From Pseudomonas inefficax (GTDB lineage: Bacteria; Pseudomonadota; Gammaproteobacteria; Pseudomonadales; Pseudomonadaceae): a DNA stretch of 64,000 nt. Where the stretch lies: assembly GCF_900277125.1 (NCBI RefSeq), contig NZ_OPYN01000063.1, forward strand, positions 62,001 through 126,000. Direction: 5' to 3'. The notes beneath the pieces were generated by a model. It was given only the letters and a program-made list of their open reading frames with translations, did no database searches and was not told the DNA's origin. The position numbers were made by a program, and so were the translations under genes. Shown here piece after piece: positions 23,960 to 33,749 of the stretch (the stretch's first letter is position 1; every line of letters begins with the position of its first letter).

Positions 23960-24970
23960 TTACAGGTCAGCCAGCGTCGAAACCAGGATCGCCTTGATCG
24001 TGTGCATGCGGTTTTCCGCCTGCTCGAAGGCGATGCAGGCCGGCGACTCGAAGACGTCGTCGGTCACTTCGATACCGTTGGCCAGGTCCGGGTACTGTTC
24101 GGCGATCTGCTTGCCTACCTTGGTTTCGGAGTTGTGGAACGCCGGCAGGCAGTGCATGAACTTGGTCCGCGGGTTGCCGGTGGACTTCATTAGTTGTGTA
24201 TTCACCTGAAACGGCTTGAGCAGCTTGATGCGCTCGCCCCAGGCTTCGATCGGCTCACCCATCGATACCCACACGTCGGTGTGCACGAAGTCCACACCCT
24301 TGACCGCGGCGAGCGGGTCTTCGGTGAGGGTGATGCGCGCACCGCTTTCCTCGGCGTACTTGTGGCAACGCTCGACCAGGTCGTCATGCGGCCACAGCGC
24401 CTTGGGCGCGGCGATGCGCACGTCCATGCCGAGCTTGGCACCGATCAGCAGCAACGAGTTGCCCATGTTGTTGCGGGCGTCGCCCAGGTAGGCGTAGCTG
24501 ATGTCATGCAGCGGCTTGTCGCTGTGCTCACGCATGGTCAGCACGTCGGCAATCATCTGCGTCGGGTGGTATTCGTCGGTCAGGCCGTTGAACACCGGAA
24601 CACCGGCGAACTTGGCCAGCTCTTCGACGATTTCCTGCTTGAAGCCACGGTACTCGATGGCGTCATACATGCGCCCGAGCACGCGGGCGGTGTCCTTCAT
24701 GCTCTCCTTGTGGCCGATCTGCGAAGAGTTGGGGTCGATGTAGGTAACGTTGGCGCCCTGGTCGTAGGCGGCCACTTCGAAGGCGCAGCGGGTACGGGTA
24801 GAGGTTTTTTCGAAGATCAGGGCGATGTTATTGCCCTTCAGGTGTTGTTGTTCGGTGCCGGTGTACTTGGCGCGCTTGAGGTCACGGGACAGGTCCAGCA
24901 GGTAGCGCAGCTCGCGGGTGGTGTGGTGTTCCAGGCTGAGCAGGTTGCGGTTGTGAATATTGAACGCCAT
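23960..24970 (-). CDS. arcB: catabolic ornithine carbamoyltransferase
   Basis: A 336-residue transcarbamylase. The carbamoyl-phosphate motif is STRTRCAFE and the ornithine-site motif is MHCLPAFHN. In this operon it runs in the catabolic direction, splitting citrulline into ornithine and carbamoyl phosphate. The start [17 protein letters not shown] at 24970 is preceded by a GGAGAAA ribosome site; a longer frame to 25000 lacks this. Confidence 0.96.
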   Translation of the reverse strand: MAFNIHNRNLLSLEHHTTRELRYLLDLSRDLKRAKYTGTEQQHLKGNNIALIFEKTSTRTRCAFEVAAYDQGANVTYIDPNSSQIGHKESMKDTARVLGRMYDAIEYRGFKQEIVEELAKFAGVPVFNGLTDEYHPTQMIADVLTMREHSDKPLHDISYAYLGDARNNMGNSLLLIGAKLGMDVRIAAPKALWPHDDLVERCHKYAEESGARITLTEDPLAAVKGVDFVHTDVWVSMGEPIEAWGERIKLLKPFQVNTQLMKSTGNPRTKFMHCLPAFHNSETKVGKQIAEQYPDLANGIEVTDDVFESPACIAFEQAENRMHTIKAILVSTLADL

Positions 24971-25039
24971 GACATTTCTCCTTGAGTTTGGTGAACGCAC
25001 CGGCCGCCGCTTCGTGAGGGCGGCCGGGGGTAATGGTCG

Positions 25040-26293
25040 TTAGTAGTCGATAGGGTCGCGCACGATCGGGCAGGTCATGCAGTGGCCGCCGCCACGGCCC
25101 CGGCCCAGTTCGCCGGCGCTGATGGTGATGACCTCGATCCCGGCCTTGCGCAGCAGGGTATTGGTGTAGGTGTTGCGGTCGTAGCCAATGACCACGCCCG
25201 GCTCGATGGCCACCACGTTGTTGCCGTCATCCCACTGTTCGCGTTCGGCGGCGAAGCTGTTGCCGCCGGTCTCGACCACGCGCAGCTTGACCCCCAGTTG
25301 CTCGCCCACCACCTCGATGAACGACTTGTTGATGCGGCGAACATCCATGCCGTAAGGCTTGCTTTCGTCGGGGCGGATGATGAATGGAATGATCTCTTTC
25401 ACCACTTCCGGGAAGACCGTGACCAGGTCGCGGTCGCAGAAGCTGAACACTGTGTCCAGGTGCATGGCGGCGCGGGATTTCGGCAGGCCGGCGACGATCA
25501 CTTCCTTGACTGCGCCCTTGGCGAACAGGTTGCGCGCCAACTGGCCGATGGCCTGACGCGAGGTGCGCTCGCCCATGCCGATCAGCACGATGCCGTTGCC
25601 GATCGGCATCACGTCACCGCCTTCGAGGGTGGACTGGCCGTGTTCCTTGTCCGGGTCGCCGTACCAGACTTCGAAGTCGGCGTTGGTGAACTCCTTGTGG
25701 AACTTGTAGATGGCGGTGGTCAGCAGGGTTTCCTGACGGCGCGCAGGCCAGTACATCGGGTTCAGGGTGACACCGCCGTAGATCCAGCAAGTGGTGTCGC
25801 GGGTGAACTGGGTGTTGGGCAGTGGCGGCAGGATGAAGCTGGAGTGGCCCAGGTAGTCGTTGTACATCTTGACCACATCGGCGCCTTCGCTTTGTGGCAG
25901 GTCCTGGCCGGCCACGCCGCCAATCAGGAACTCGGCCAGATGGCGCGGCTCGAGGCCTTCGAGCCAGCTGCGCACTTCGTTGTTCAGGCCCACGCCGACG
26001 GTGTCATCGGTGATCTTGCGGTCGAGGATCCACTTCAATGCTTCGGGTTGCTGCACGATATCGGTCAGCAGGTTGTGCATTTCCAGCACATCGACGCCGC
26101 GCTCGCGCATCTTGGTGACGAAGTCGAAATGGTCACGCTTGGCCTGGTCGACCCAGATCACGTCGTCGAACAGCAGCTCGTCACAGTTGCTCGGCGTCAG
26201 GCGCTTGTGCGCCAGGCCCGGGGCGCAAACCATCACCTTGCGCAGTTTGCCGGCTTCGGAGTGGACACCGTACTTCTGTTTTTCAGCGGACAT
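25040..26293 (-). CDS. arcA: arginine deiminase
   Basis: A 417-residue amidinotransferase-fold enzyme that hydrolyses arginine to citrulline and ammonia. The nucleophilic Cys is C405 in the C-terminal motif [13 protein letters not shown]. Other conserved stretches are [17 protein letters not shown] and EGGDVMPIG. The start [20 protein letters not shown] is the expected one. It follows arcD by 33 bases. Confidence 0.97.
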   Translation of the reverse strand: MSAEKQKYGVHSEAGKLRKVMVCAPGLAHKRLTPSNCDELLFDDVIWVDQAKRDHFDFVTKMRERGVDVLEMHNLLTDIVQQPEALKWILDRKITDDTVGVGLNNEVRSWLEGLEPRHLAEFLIGGVAGQDLPQSEGADVVKMYNDYLGHSSFILPPLPNTQFTRDTTCWIYGGVTLNPMYWPARRQETLLTTAIYKFHKEFTNADFEVWYGDPDKEHGQSTLEGGDVMPIGNGIVLIGMGERTSRQAIGQLARNLFAKGAVKEVIVAGLPKSRAAMHLDTVFSFCDRDLVTVFPEVVKEIIPFIIRPDESKPYGMDVRRINKSFIEVVGEQLGVKLRVVETGGNSFAAEREQWDDGNNVVAIEPGVVIGYDRNTYTNTLLRKAGIEVITISAGELGRGRGGGHCMTCPIVRDPIDY

Positions 26294-26326
26294 GATTTCA
26301 TTCCTCCAGTTGAACGAAGACGTGGG

Positions 26327-27754
26327 TCAAAGAGTCAGGAAGCCGTCGTACAGGCCAAAGGCTGCCACCAGGGCGCCGATGACCACGGCTGCGAAGATCA
26401 GCTTTTCCACGTTGGTGAAGACAGGTTGGCCGACTTCACGCTTGGCCTTGGCGAACAGGATTGCGCCAGGTGCGTAGAGCAGGGCCGAGAGCAGCAGGTA
26501 TTTCACACCGCCGGCGTACAGCAGCCAGACGGCATACAACAGGGCGATGCCGCCGATGATCAGGTCTTTCTTGCGCTCAGCCAGGGCCTGTTCGTAGGTT
26601 TCGCTGCGCCATGCCAGCAGGAAGGCGTAGGCCGCCGACCACAGGTAAGGCACCAGGATCATCGATGTGGCCAGGTAGATCAGCGACAGATAGGTGCTGT
26701 TGGAGAACAGCGTAATCACCAGGAAGATCTGCACCATGGCGTTGGTCAGCCACAGGGCGTTGGCCGGTACCTGGTTGGCGTTCTCGCGGCGCAGGAACTC
26801 CGGCATGGTGTGGTCCTTGGCGGCGGCGAACATGATCTCGGCGCACAGCAGCACCCACGACAGCAGCGCCCCGAGCAGCGAGATGATCAGGCCGACGCTG
26901 ATCAGCACCGCACCCCAGTGGCCGACCACATGCTCCAGCACGGCAGCCATCGACGGGTTCTGCAGCTTGGCCAGTTCCGGCTGGGTCATGATGCCCAGCG
27001 ACAGTACGTTGACCAGCACCAGGAACAGCAGCACGGTGACGAAGCCGATGACCGTGGCCTTGCCCACGTCAGAGCGTTTTTCCGCCCGCGACGAGAAGAT
27101 GCTCGCACCCTCGATGCCGATGAACACCCACACGGTGACCAGCATCATGTTGCGCACCTGGTTCATCACGCTGCCAAGTTCTGGCGTGCCCACCGCCCAG
27201 ATGTCGGCGGTGAAGATGTCGAGCTTGAAGGCGAACAGGCAGATCAGGGCGAACAGCAGCAGCGGCACTACCTTGGCCACGGTGGTGACCAGGTTGATGA
27301 ACGCCGCTTCCTTGATGCCGCGCAGTACCAGGAAGTGCACCGCCCACAGCAGCACCGACGCGCCGATGATGGCAGCGGGGGTGTTGCCTTCGCCGAAAAT
27401 CGGGAAGAAGTAGCCCAGGGTGCTGAACAGCAGCACGAAGTAGCCGACGTTGCCCAGCCAGGCACTGATCCAGTAGCCCCAGGCCGAGGAGAAGCCCATG
27501 TAGTCGCCGAAACCGGCCTTGGCGTAGGCATACACCCCGCCATCCAGGTCAGGCTTGCGGTTGGCCAGGGTCTGGAACACGAAGGCCAGGGTCAGCATGC
27601 CGACCGCGGTGATTGCCCAGCCGATCAGCACAGCGCCAACCCCTGCGCTGGCCGCCATGTTTTGCGGCAGCGAGAAGATCCCGCCACCAATCATCGAACC
27701 GACGACAAGTGCAACTAACGCGCCGAGCTTTAGTTTTCCGGATGAATCAGACAT
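26327..27754 (-). CDS. arcD: arginine:ornithine antiporter ArcD
   Basis: A 475-residue APC-superfamily transporter with about 12-13 membrane segments. The first helix carries the substrate-binding glycine motif GSMIGGGIFSLP. It exchanges external arginine for ornithine made by ArcB, so the pathway needs no net transport energy. It is the first gene of the arcDABC operon and has a paralogue immediately on the other side of the intergenic region. Confidence 0.95.
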   Translation of the reverse strand: MSDSSGKLKLGALVALVVGSMIGGGIFSLPQNMAASAGVGAVLIGWAITAVGMLTLAFVFQTLANRKPDLDGGVYAYAKAGFGDYMGFSSAWGYWISAWLGNVGYFVLLFSTLGYFFPIFGEGNTPAAIIGASVLLWAVHFLVLRGIKEAAFINLVTTVAKVVPLLLFALICLFAFKLDIFTADIWAVGTPELGSVMNQVRNMMLVTVWVFIGIEGASIFSSRAEKRSDVGKATVIGFVTVLLFLVLVNVLSLGIMTQPELAKLQNPSMAAVLEHVVGHWGAVLISVGLIISLLGALLSWVLLCAEIMFAAAKDHTMPEFLRRENANQVPANALWLTNAMVQIFLVITLFSNSTYLSLIYLATSMILVPYLWSAAYAFLLAWRSETYEQALAERKKDLIIGGIALLYAVWLLYAGGVKYLLLSALLYAPGAILFAKAKREVGQPVFTNVEKLIFAAVVIGALVAAFGLYDGFLTL

Positions 27755-27814
27755 TTAACAACTCCTGCCAGGAGAAAGTTGACGACAGAGTAAATCCGAC
27801 GCCGCTGCCATTCG

Positions 27815-27828
27815 CTGACTTGGGTCAG
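27815..27828 (-). promoter_or_regulatory. putative ANR box of the arcDABC operon
   Basis: The perfect dyad CTGAC-TTGG-GTCAG resembles the ANR/FNR site TTGAT-N4-ATCAA with altered ends. Its centre would be at -41.5 from a start near 27780, and a TACTCT -10-like element is correctly placed at 27787-27792. Anaerobic induction of arc by ANR is established in P. aeruginosa. Confidence 0.55.
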
Positions 27829-28102
27829 TTCATGGCGACGTGAAGTAGGAAAATTCCTTCACGAAGCTCCTGGAGAGTGCCGACAACTTATGCTGCAAGC
27901 CTTGCACGCTGGCACCTCCATGTCCTTCTAGAGCAAACGCTCTGTTCAGCCTGCGATGCTTGAAGCTAGCCGCTTTTGCCGCTTTCGCAAATTTTTCACA
28001 AGAATTTCGAGTTTTATCGGGTTCTTTTCTAGTTGCTCGGGAGCTGCTAGTTTTTTACCAACGGGGGCCATAGACAAAGCAGTTATTAGTGCTATAGCTT
28101 CA

Positions 28103-28116
28103 TTGGTCAGGATCAT
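28103..28116 (+). promoter_or_regulatory. possible second ANR-like dyad before the arcD paralogue
   Basis: TTGGT-CAGG-ATCAT matches eight of ten positions of TTGAT-N4-ATCAA. It lies about 75 bases before the ATG, but no well-spaced -10 element is evident, so the call is weak. Confidence 0.35.
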
Positions 28117-28189
28117 TATAAGTAACAGCATTTAATGGACCGCACGGCTGTTTCAAGCCCATGACAGCGCGCAAAAAAAAGGAAGGCTC

Positions 28190-29617
28190 ATGAGCGAACC
28201 GGGACAGAAGCTGCGCCTGGGCGCGCTGATCGCATTGGTGGTCGGCTCGATGATTGGTGGTGGAATATTCTCGTTGCCGCAGAACATGGCGGCGCGTGCC
28301 GACGTGGGCGCGGTGCTGATCGGCTGGGGCATCACAGCCGTTGGCATGCTGGCGCTGGCGTTCGTGTTCCAGACCCTGGCCAACCGCAAGCCGGAGCTGG
28401 ATTCGGGGGTGTACGCCTACGCCAAGGCCGGCTTTGGCGAGTACATGGGTTTTTCCTCGGCCTGGGGCTATTGGATCAGTGCCTGGCTGGGCAACGTCGG
28501 CTACTTCGTGCTGCTGTTCAGCACCTTGGGCTTCTATTTCCCGGTGTTCGGCGAGGGCAACACGCCAATCGCCATCGGCTGCGCCTCGCTGCTGCTGTGG
28601 GCGGTGCACTTCCTGGTGCTGCGCGGTATCAAGGAGGCGGCGTTCATCAACCAGGTGACCACCGTGGCCAAGGTGGTGCCGTTGCTGATTTTCGTGGTGA
28701 TCGCGGCGTTCGCCTTCCGCGCCGATATCTTCACGCGTGATATCTGGGGCCTGAGCAACCCACAGTTCGGCAGCGTGCTGGAGCAGGTGCGCAACATGAT
28801 GCTGGTCACCGTGTTCGTATTCATCGGCATCGAAGGCGCCAGTGTGTATTCCGGACGTGCCGAGCGCCGGTCGGATGTGGGCAAGGCTACGGTGATCGGT
28901 TTCCTGGGGGTGCTGGCGCTGCTGGTGCTGGTCAACGTGTTGTCGCTGGGGGTGATGACCCAGCCGGAACTGGCCGGGCTGCAGAACCCATCGCTGGCTT
29001 CGGTACTGGAGCATATCGTCGGGCCGTGGGGCGCCTTGCTGATCAGTATCGGCCTGGCGGTTTCGCTGCTTGGCGCGCTGCTGTCCTGGGCGTTGCTGTG
29101 CGCCGAGATCCTCTTCGCCACGGCGCGGGACAAGACCATGCCGCGCTTCCTGGCCAAGGAAAACGCCAACCATGTGCCGGCCAACGCCCTGTGGCTGACC
29201 AACTGCATGATCCAGGGCTTCCTGCTGATCACGCTGTTTTCCGCCGGTACCTATACCAGCCTGATCTACCTGGCCTCGTCGATGATCCTGGTGCCCTACC
29301 TGTGGTCGGCGGCCTACGCTGTGTTGTTGGCGGTGCGTAAGGAAACCTACGATGGGCAGCCGGCCCTGCGCCGCAAGGACTTGCTGGTGGCGTTGGTTGC
29401 CCTGGTGTATGCCGTGTGGCTGTTGTATGCCGGCGGGCTCAAGTACCTGCTGCTGTCAGCACTGCTGTATGCGCCGGGCGTGATCCTGTTCGCCAGGGCC
29501 AAGCATGAGCAGGGAAAAGCCTTGTTCACCACCTGGGAAAAGCTGATTTTCGCCGCCGTGCTGGCAGGTGCCGCGCTGGCGGCCTATGCCCTGTACTCAG
29601 GGCTGCTGAGCTTGTGA
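28190..29617 (+). CDS. second arginine:ornithine antiporter-like protein (ArcD paralogue)
   Basis: A 475-residue APC transporter, the same length as ArcD and by eye around 80% identical to it over the first 190 residues, with the identical motif GSMIGGGIFSLPQNMAA. Differences lie mainly in loops and in the last third. It is divergent from arcD across a 435-base region. It probably exchanges basic amino acids, but whether its substrate preference or its conditions differ from ArcD cannot be told. Its end overlaps the convergent DUF454 gene by 21 bases. Confidence 0.88.
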   Translation: MSEPGQKLRLGALIALVVGSMIGGGIFSLPQNMAARADVGAVLIGWGITAVGMLALAFVFQTLANRKPELDSGVYAYAKAGFGEYMGFSSAWGYWISAWLGNVGYFVLLFSTLGFYFPVFGEGNTPIAIGCASLLLWAVHFLVLRGIKEAAFINQVTTVAKVVPLLIFVVIAAFAFRADIFTRDIWGLSNPQFGSVLEQVRNMMLVTVFVFIGIEGASVYSGRAERRSDVGKATVIGFLGVLALLVLVNVLSLGVMTQPELAGLQNPSLASVLEHIVGPWGALLISIGLAVSLLGALLSWALLCAEILFATARDKTMPRFLAKENANHVPANALWLTNCMIQGFLLITLFSAGTYTSLIYLASSMILVPYLWSAAYAVLLAVRKETYDGQPALRRKDLLVALVALVYAVWLLYAGGLKYLLLSALLYAPGVILFARAKHEQGKALFTTWEKLIFAAVLAGAALAAYALYSGLLSL

Positions 29618-30013
29618 CGGGGCAGGGCAGGGGGCGTGCTCCGGGCGTGACCAGATCCATAGGTTGCCCAGGGTCATGCCGGCAATGGCCAGGAATACCG
29701 GCCAGCGGTGTTCCAGGAGTGTCAGCATCAGGCCCGCACACAGCAGCATGCTGAGGGTCGCGCTGACCTTGGCCCGCCGCTGGATCACCTTGCCATTGCG
29801 CCAGTTGTGCAGGATCGGCCCGAAAAGCCGGTGGTTTTCCAGCCAGGCAGACAGGCGCGGTGAACTACGGGTGGCCGCCCAGGCGGCCAGCAGGATGAAT
29901 TCGGTGGTCGGCAGGCCGGGAATGACGATCGCGACCAGGCCCACACCCAGGCTCACGTAAGCCAGGATCGCATACAGCAGGCGGGCGAGTTTCGAGCGGG
30001 CGGGTCGGGTCAT
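29597..30013 (-). CDS. YbaN/DUF454 family inner-membrane protein
   Basis: A 138-residue protein. The DUF454 signature is visible as LGVGLVAIVIPGLPTTEFILLAAWAATRSSPRLSAWL-type sequence at about residues 21-57, with further hydrophobic helices at about 85-117. Function is unknown for the family. It follows the heme oxygenase gene by 54 bases in the same direction, so it may be carried on the heme-uptake transcript. Its 3' end overlaps the arcD paralogue. Confidence 0.82.
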   Translation of the reverse strand: MTRPARSKLARLLYAILAYVSLGVGLVAIVIPGLPTTEFILLAAWAATRSSPRLSAWLENHRLFGPILHNWRNGKVIQRRAKVSATLSMLLCAGLMLTLLEHRWPVFLAIAGMTLGNLWIWSRPEHAPCPAPSQAQQP

Positions 30014-30067
30014 GGTCTCACTGCTTAAAACGGTTCGGCCACCGGTAGGGTGGCCGGGTACGGCGTG

Positions 30068-30661
30068 TCAAACCAGCGCGGCATCCGCGGCATAGGCGTG
30101 CTTGAGCAGCTCGGTGAAGCGCTCGAACGCCGCAACTGCGCCGCGTTCGGCAGCGGCTTCCTCTTCGGCCGACAGGGCCAGGCCATCAAGAATGCGGGTG
30201 AACTGCTTCCAGCCTTCGGCACGGCCACCGGCCGGTTCGCCCAGGTGTCGGGCACCAAAGCTGTCGGACAGTCCCAGGGCCACGGCACGCTTGATCAGAA
30301 ACGCAGCGCCCAGTTTGGAGCCTTCAGAGACGAAGATCCAGCCCATTGCCTCGCCCAGGCTCGGGTTGCGCAGAGCACCCGGTACGGCTGGCGGTACTTC
30401 GGTGTCGAGATCGGCGAGGTCCAGGCGGGCCTGTTCGGCACGGCAGCGCTCGGCCAGGTCGGGGACGATGGCGATCAGTTGCGGGTCGTTGTACAGGGCC
30501 TGCAGCTCAGCCTGGAACAGGTACTGGGCGACCACGAAGCGGGCGAAGCTTTCGCGGCTGTCGAAGGGTGCATGGGCTTTGACCAAGGCATCCAGTTCGG
30601 CGTGGGGAGCGTGGGTGATCTGGTTGAGGCGCTGGGAGCGCAGGGCTGGGCGGTCGGTCAT
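30068..30661 (-). CDS. hemO: heme oxygenase, PigA/HemO type
   Basis: A 197-residue bacterial heme oxygenase. It aligns by eye with P. aeruginosa PigA: LRSQRLNQITHAPHAELDALV places the heme-ligand His at H20, and the conserved GWIFVSEGSKLGAAFLIK follows near residue 105. It opens heme to biliverdin and releases iron in the cytosol. The start at 30661 is supported by a ribosome-site-like AAGGA just upstream; the longer frame reads into REP sequence. It lies downstream of the TonB receptor, so uptake and degradation are linked. Confidence 0.88.
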   Translation of the reverse strand: MTDRPALRSQRLNQITHAPHAELDALVKAHAPFDSRESFARFVVAQYLFQAELQALYNDPQLIAIVPDLAERCRAEQARLDLADLDTEVPPAVPGALRNPSLGEAMGWIFVSEGSKLGAAFLIKRAVALGLSDSFGARHLGEPAGGRAEGWKQFTRILDGLALSAEEEAAAERGAVAAFERFTELLKHAYAADAALV

Positions 30662-30746
30662 GGGGCAGTCCTTGGAAAAGGGGCATTTAGAGACAAGACG
30701 AAACAGCGGGGGCGGGACAGTAAAAAAATCGGTCTTTCGTGTTGCT

Positions 30747-30851
30747 TGTACTGGCCTCTTCGCGGGCATGCCCGCTCCCACAGGAACATCGCAGGCCCAA
30801 GGCTTGCCCAGTACCTGTGGGAGCGGGCGAGCCCGCGAAGAGGCCAGTACA
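30747..30851. repeat. REP inverted pair between hemO and the TonB receptor
   Basis: Arms at 30747-30784 and 30814-30851, perfect over more than 30 bases apart from the loop-adjacent base changes. Confidence 0.9.
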
Positions 30852-30862
30852 GGTGCAAAGGG

Positions 30863-33466
30863 TCAGATATCCCAAACCACATTGATGCCGAAGTTGCGCC
30901 CCGGCATGGTCAGGCGGTCGATGTTGGCCGGCTGGGTCACGGCCGCTTCACCCTGGCCGTCGTAGCTGCGCACCGAATCCCACTGCCAGTACTTCTTGTC
31001 GGTGAGGTTGTACAGGCCGGCGTTGATGGTCACGTCGTCGGTGACCTTGTAGTAACCGGTCAGGTCCAGTACCCCATAGCCCGGGGTGCGGAACTTGGAG
31101 CTCGAGCCGTCGGGCGAGTAGAAGGTGCTGTCGTCGACGCGGGTCTTGCGCTTGACCAGTGTCCAGCTCAGCAGCCCGCCGTAGTGCTGTTGTTCATAAC
31201 CCAGGCCGAACACGCCCTTGAGCGGGTTGACGGTGTTCAGTGGCTCGCCGGTGTCATCGTTGCGGCCATGGGTGTAGGCGATCGAGCCTTGGGTATACAG
31301 GCCCTGCGGTGCACCGAAGTGGTCGAGGTTCACGCGGCCCTTGACCTCGGCACCCTTTATGGTGGCGTGCTTGATGTTGTTGGCCTGGAAGGTCTGCTCC
31401 AGATTGGCGCTTTTCACGGCGTCCTCGTCGATGAAGTCGCGGTACTTGTTGTAGAACACTGCCACGTCGAAGTTGCCGGCGTCGAAGTTGCCACGCAGGC
31501 CGGTTTCATAACTTTTGCTCTTTTCCGGCTCGAGGCTCGGGTTGCCTTCTACGCGGTAGCCTTCCTCGATGTTCTCGAACTTGCCGTACATGGACTTGGC
31601 AGTCGGGGTGCGGAAACCTTCGGCGTACTGGCCATACCAGGTGTAGTTGTCGTTGAAGGCGTAGGTCAGGCCGAACTTGGGCGAGATACGGTGCCACTTC
31701 TTGTCCGAGTCGTCCTGGGAGGTGGGCGCGGTACCAGAGGACTCAAGGCCACGCAGGAATTCCTCGGTGAACCTGGGCTCCATGCGCGTGTAGTCGTAAC
31801 GAGCGCCAGGCATGAAGGTCCAGTTGTTCCAGCGGATTTCATCCTGCACGAACAGGCTGTAGGTGTTCACGGTCGGGTCCGGGAAGTCGCTGACCAGCAC
31901 CTGGCCGTCTGCCGGCCGCTCGGCGCCAGGGCCGGAACAACCTGAGCCAACGGCCAGACAGGTGCCGGTGCCGCTGCGCGAACCGGTGACCTTCTCGTGC
32001 TTGAGGGTGGTGCCGTAGGTCAGCAGGTGGTCGGTGGCGCCGAGGCTGAAGGCCTTGTCCAGCTGGGCGTCGAATACCCACTGGCGGTCCTTGTAGGTGG
32101 TGTCGCGGGTACGCAGCACCTGACGGCCAGGCGGTGCATAGACTTCCTCGGTGTACTGGTCGGTCTTGGCGATCTGGTAGTTCAGGCTCCACTTCACATG
32201 GTCGGCGACCAGCGAATCCAGGCCGAACTCATGGTTGATGCCAAAGCGTTCACGGGTAATGGTGTCGTTGCCGTTACGCGCCTTGTAGTAACCCGAAGCA
32301 CCACGGCCAGGAATGAACGGCCCGCCCACCGCACTGAGGATGTTCTGGTCGCGGTCATCCTTGTAACGCTCGTAAGTGAAGCCCAGGCGTGCGTCGTCGG
32401 CGTAATTCCAGCCCAGCTTGGCCAGTACGTTTGTGGTGCGCACGTCCATCGGGTTGGCTTCGGTACGGGACAGGCCGTCACCGCTGTGGCCGCCGTGGGT
32501 TTCGGTTTCGTGACCGTTGCGCTGGCTCAGGTGCACCAGGCCGTCGAACTCGCCCTGGCGGCCGGCGACGGTGGCGGAGGTCAGCCAGCTTTCGTCGGCC
32601 GAGCTGTAGCCGGTCTTCAGGCGGGCACCTGCGTCCTTGCCGGGCTTGATGATGTCGTCAGGGTCGAGGGTGAAGTAGCTCACTGCCCCGCCGATGGCGT
32701 TGCTGCCATACAGCACCGAGGCCGGGCCGCGGAGGATTTCCACACGCTTGACGATCTCCGGGTCCACGTAGTTGCGCTGCGTCTGGGCGTAGGGGCCGAA
32801 GAAGAAACTGTCGGGGATCGACACGCCATCGACCTGGGTAAGGATGCGCTCGCCGTCGATGCCACGGATGTTGTAGCCGTTCAGGCCGCTGCGCTGGCCG
32901 GTGCCGGCCACCGACACGCCCGGTTCGTAGCGCACCAGGTCCTGGATGTTGTTGACGTTCTGCCGGTCCAGTTGCTCGCGGGTCTGCACGCTGACGGTGC
33001 TCGGCACCTGACTGACGTCCTGGGCGCTGCGGGTGGCGCTGACGGTCACCTGCTGCAGGGCAATCACATTGGCGCTGGCCTGGCGTTCGAGCACCACATT
33101 GCCGTTGCCGATCTTGCGAAAGCCCAGGCCGGTGCCGTGCAGCAGACGCTTGAGGGCAGCTTCCGGCGTTAGCGAACCCTGCACCCCTGGCGAGGCAACG
33201 CCGTCGGCCAGTTCGGCGCTGAAGCCTACCTGCCAGCCGGTGACCTGGCTGAAAGCATTGATGGCCGAAACCAGCGGCTGCTGGCCGATGCTGAAGCGGT
33301 AGTCGCCCATGCGCGGGCTGCTGGCCTGGGCCGGCTCGGCGGCCAGCGCCGGCAGGCTGCAGGTGCCGCTGGCGAGCAGGGCCAGGTTCAGTAGGGAAAG
33401 GCTCAGGAGGGACAGCTGCCCTCCATGGCGAGGACGGGTGGAGGGGCGGGTAGGACCTGTGGACAT
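30863..33466 (-). CDS. TonB-dependent heme/hemoprotein receptor with STN signalling domain (HxuA-like)
   Basis: An 867-residue outer-membrane receptor. It has a signal peptide, an STN (secretin/TonB short N-terminal) domain at about residues 50-125, a TonB box-like VTVSA near residue 140, a plug domain and a 22-strand barrel ending in aromatic-rich strands (NFGINVVWDI). The STN domain means it signals to the adjacent FecR. The FRAP/NPNL region reads FRTP...NPSL (about residues 616-645) but lacks the His found there in HasR-type receptors. The neighbouring heme oxygenase supports heme as the ligand; a heme carrier or other hemoprotein is possible. Confidence 0.87.
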   Translation of the reverse strand: MSTGPTRPSTRPRHGGQLSLLSLSLLNLALLASGTCSLPALAAEPAQASSPRMGDYRFSIGQQPLVSAINAFSQVTGWQVGFSAELADGVASPGVQGSLTPEAALKRLLHGTGLGFRKIGNGNVVLERQASANVIALQQVTVSATRSAQDVSQVPSTVSVQTREQLDRQNVNNIQDLVRYEPGVSVAGTGQRSGLNGYNIRGIDGERILTQVDGVSIPDSFFFGPYAQTQRNYVDPEIVKRVEILRGPASVLYGSNAIGGAVSYFTLDPDDIIKPGKDAGARLKTGYSSADESWLTSATVAGRQGEFDGLVHLSQRNGHETETHGGHSGDGLSRTEANPMDVRTTNVLAKLGWNYADDARLGFTYERYKDDRDQNILSAVGGPFIPGRGASGYYKARNGNDTITRERFGINHEFGLDSLVADHVKWSLNYQIAKTDQYTEEVYAPPGRQVLRTRDTTYKDRQWVFDAQLDKAFSLGATDHLLTYGTTLKHEKVTGSRSGTGTCLAVGSGCSGPGAERPADGQVLVSDFPDPTVNTYSLFVQDEIRWNNWTFMPGARYDYTRMEPRFTEEFLRGLESSGTAPTSQDDSDKKWHRISPKFGLTYAFNDNYTWYGQYAEGFRTPTAKSMYGKFENIEEGYRVEGNPSLEPEKSKSYETGLRGNFDAGNFDVAVFYNKYRDFIDEDAVKSANLEQTFQANNIKHATIKGAEVKGRVNLDHFGAPQGLYTQGSIAYTHGRNDDTGEPLNTVNPLKGVFGLGYEQQHYGGLLSWTLVKRKTRVDDSTFYSPDGSSSKFRTPGYGVLDLTGYYKVTDDVTINAGLYNLTDKKYWQWDSVRSYDGQGEAAVTQPANIDRLTMPGRNFGINVVWDI

Positions 33467-33520
33467 CGGAAGCGCTCCCTGACGCGCAGACTGTTATAGG
33501 TGATGGCTGTCCCCGTTTTC

Positions 33521-33539
33521 AAACGAGAATCAGTTGCAT
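33521..33539 (-). promoter_or_regulatory. possible weak Fur box before the receptor gene
   Basis: AAACGAGAATCAGTTGCAT shares the GAGAATCA core of Pseudomonas Fur boxes and lies about 55 bases before the receptor ATG. The match is partial. A FecI-type promoter should also lie here, but I cannot place its elements. Confidence 0.3.
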
Positions 33540-33619
33540 TGGCTATAACGAGACGGGTGGGGTAGCGTGACTGCGTAAAAAAAGTTGGATTGCAGCCTGG
33601 CGATCCGTATCGCGACTTC

Positions 33620-33704
33620 TGTGGGAGCGGGCAAGCCCGCGAAACAGGCACCGCGGTGGATGGCACGGGCGTTGCCCGTGTTCGCGGGCACGCCCGCTCC
33701 CACA
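33620..33704. repeat. REP inverted pair
   Basis: Opposed REP cores at 33620-33648 and 33681-33704, with a small CACGGGC-GTT-GCCCGTG dyad in the spacer. It lies between fecR and the receptor gene. Confidence 0.88.
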
Positions 33705-33749
33705 TGGACCGTGTCGGGTTTCAGATTTTGCTGACGATTGATTGGCGGA

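Larger units (their letters stand above)
27755..28189. other. divergent control region between the two arcD genes
   Basis: 435 bases, AT-richer than the flanks. It holds an ANR/FNR-type dyad near arcD, a weaker one on the paralogue side, and a small AGAGC-AAAC-GCTCT hairpin near 27931. A 61-codon frame (27946-28131, minus) has no ribosome site and is not called. Confidence 0.6.

Noticed and set aside
25082..27718. An 878-codon open frame on the plus strand
   Set aside because: It is antisense to arcA and arcD, both intact. The translation is His/Gln-rich low-complexity text typical of antisense frames.
27946..28131. A 61-codon ORF in the arcD-arcD intergenic region
   Set aside because: It has a hydrophobic start and basic end but no ribosome site, and it overlaps the second ANR-like dyad. 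Chance in an AT-richer stretch is more likely.
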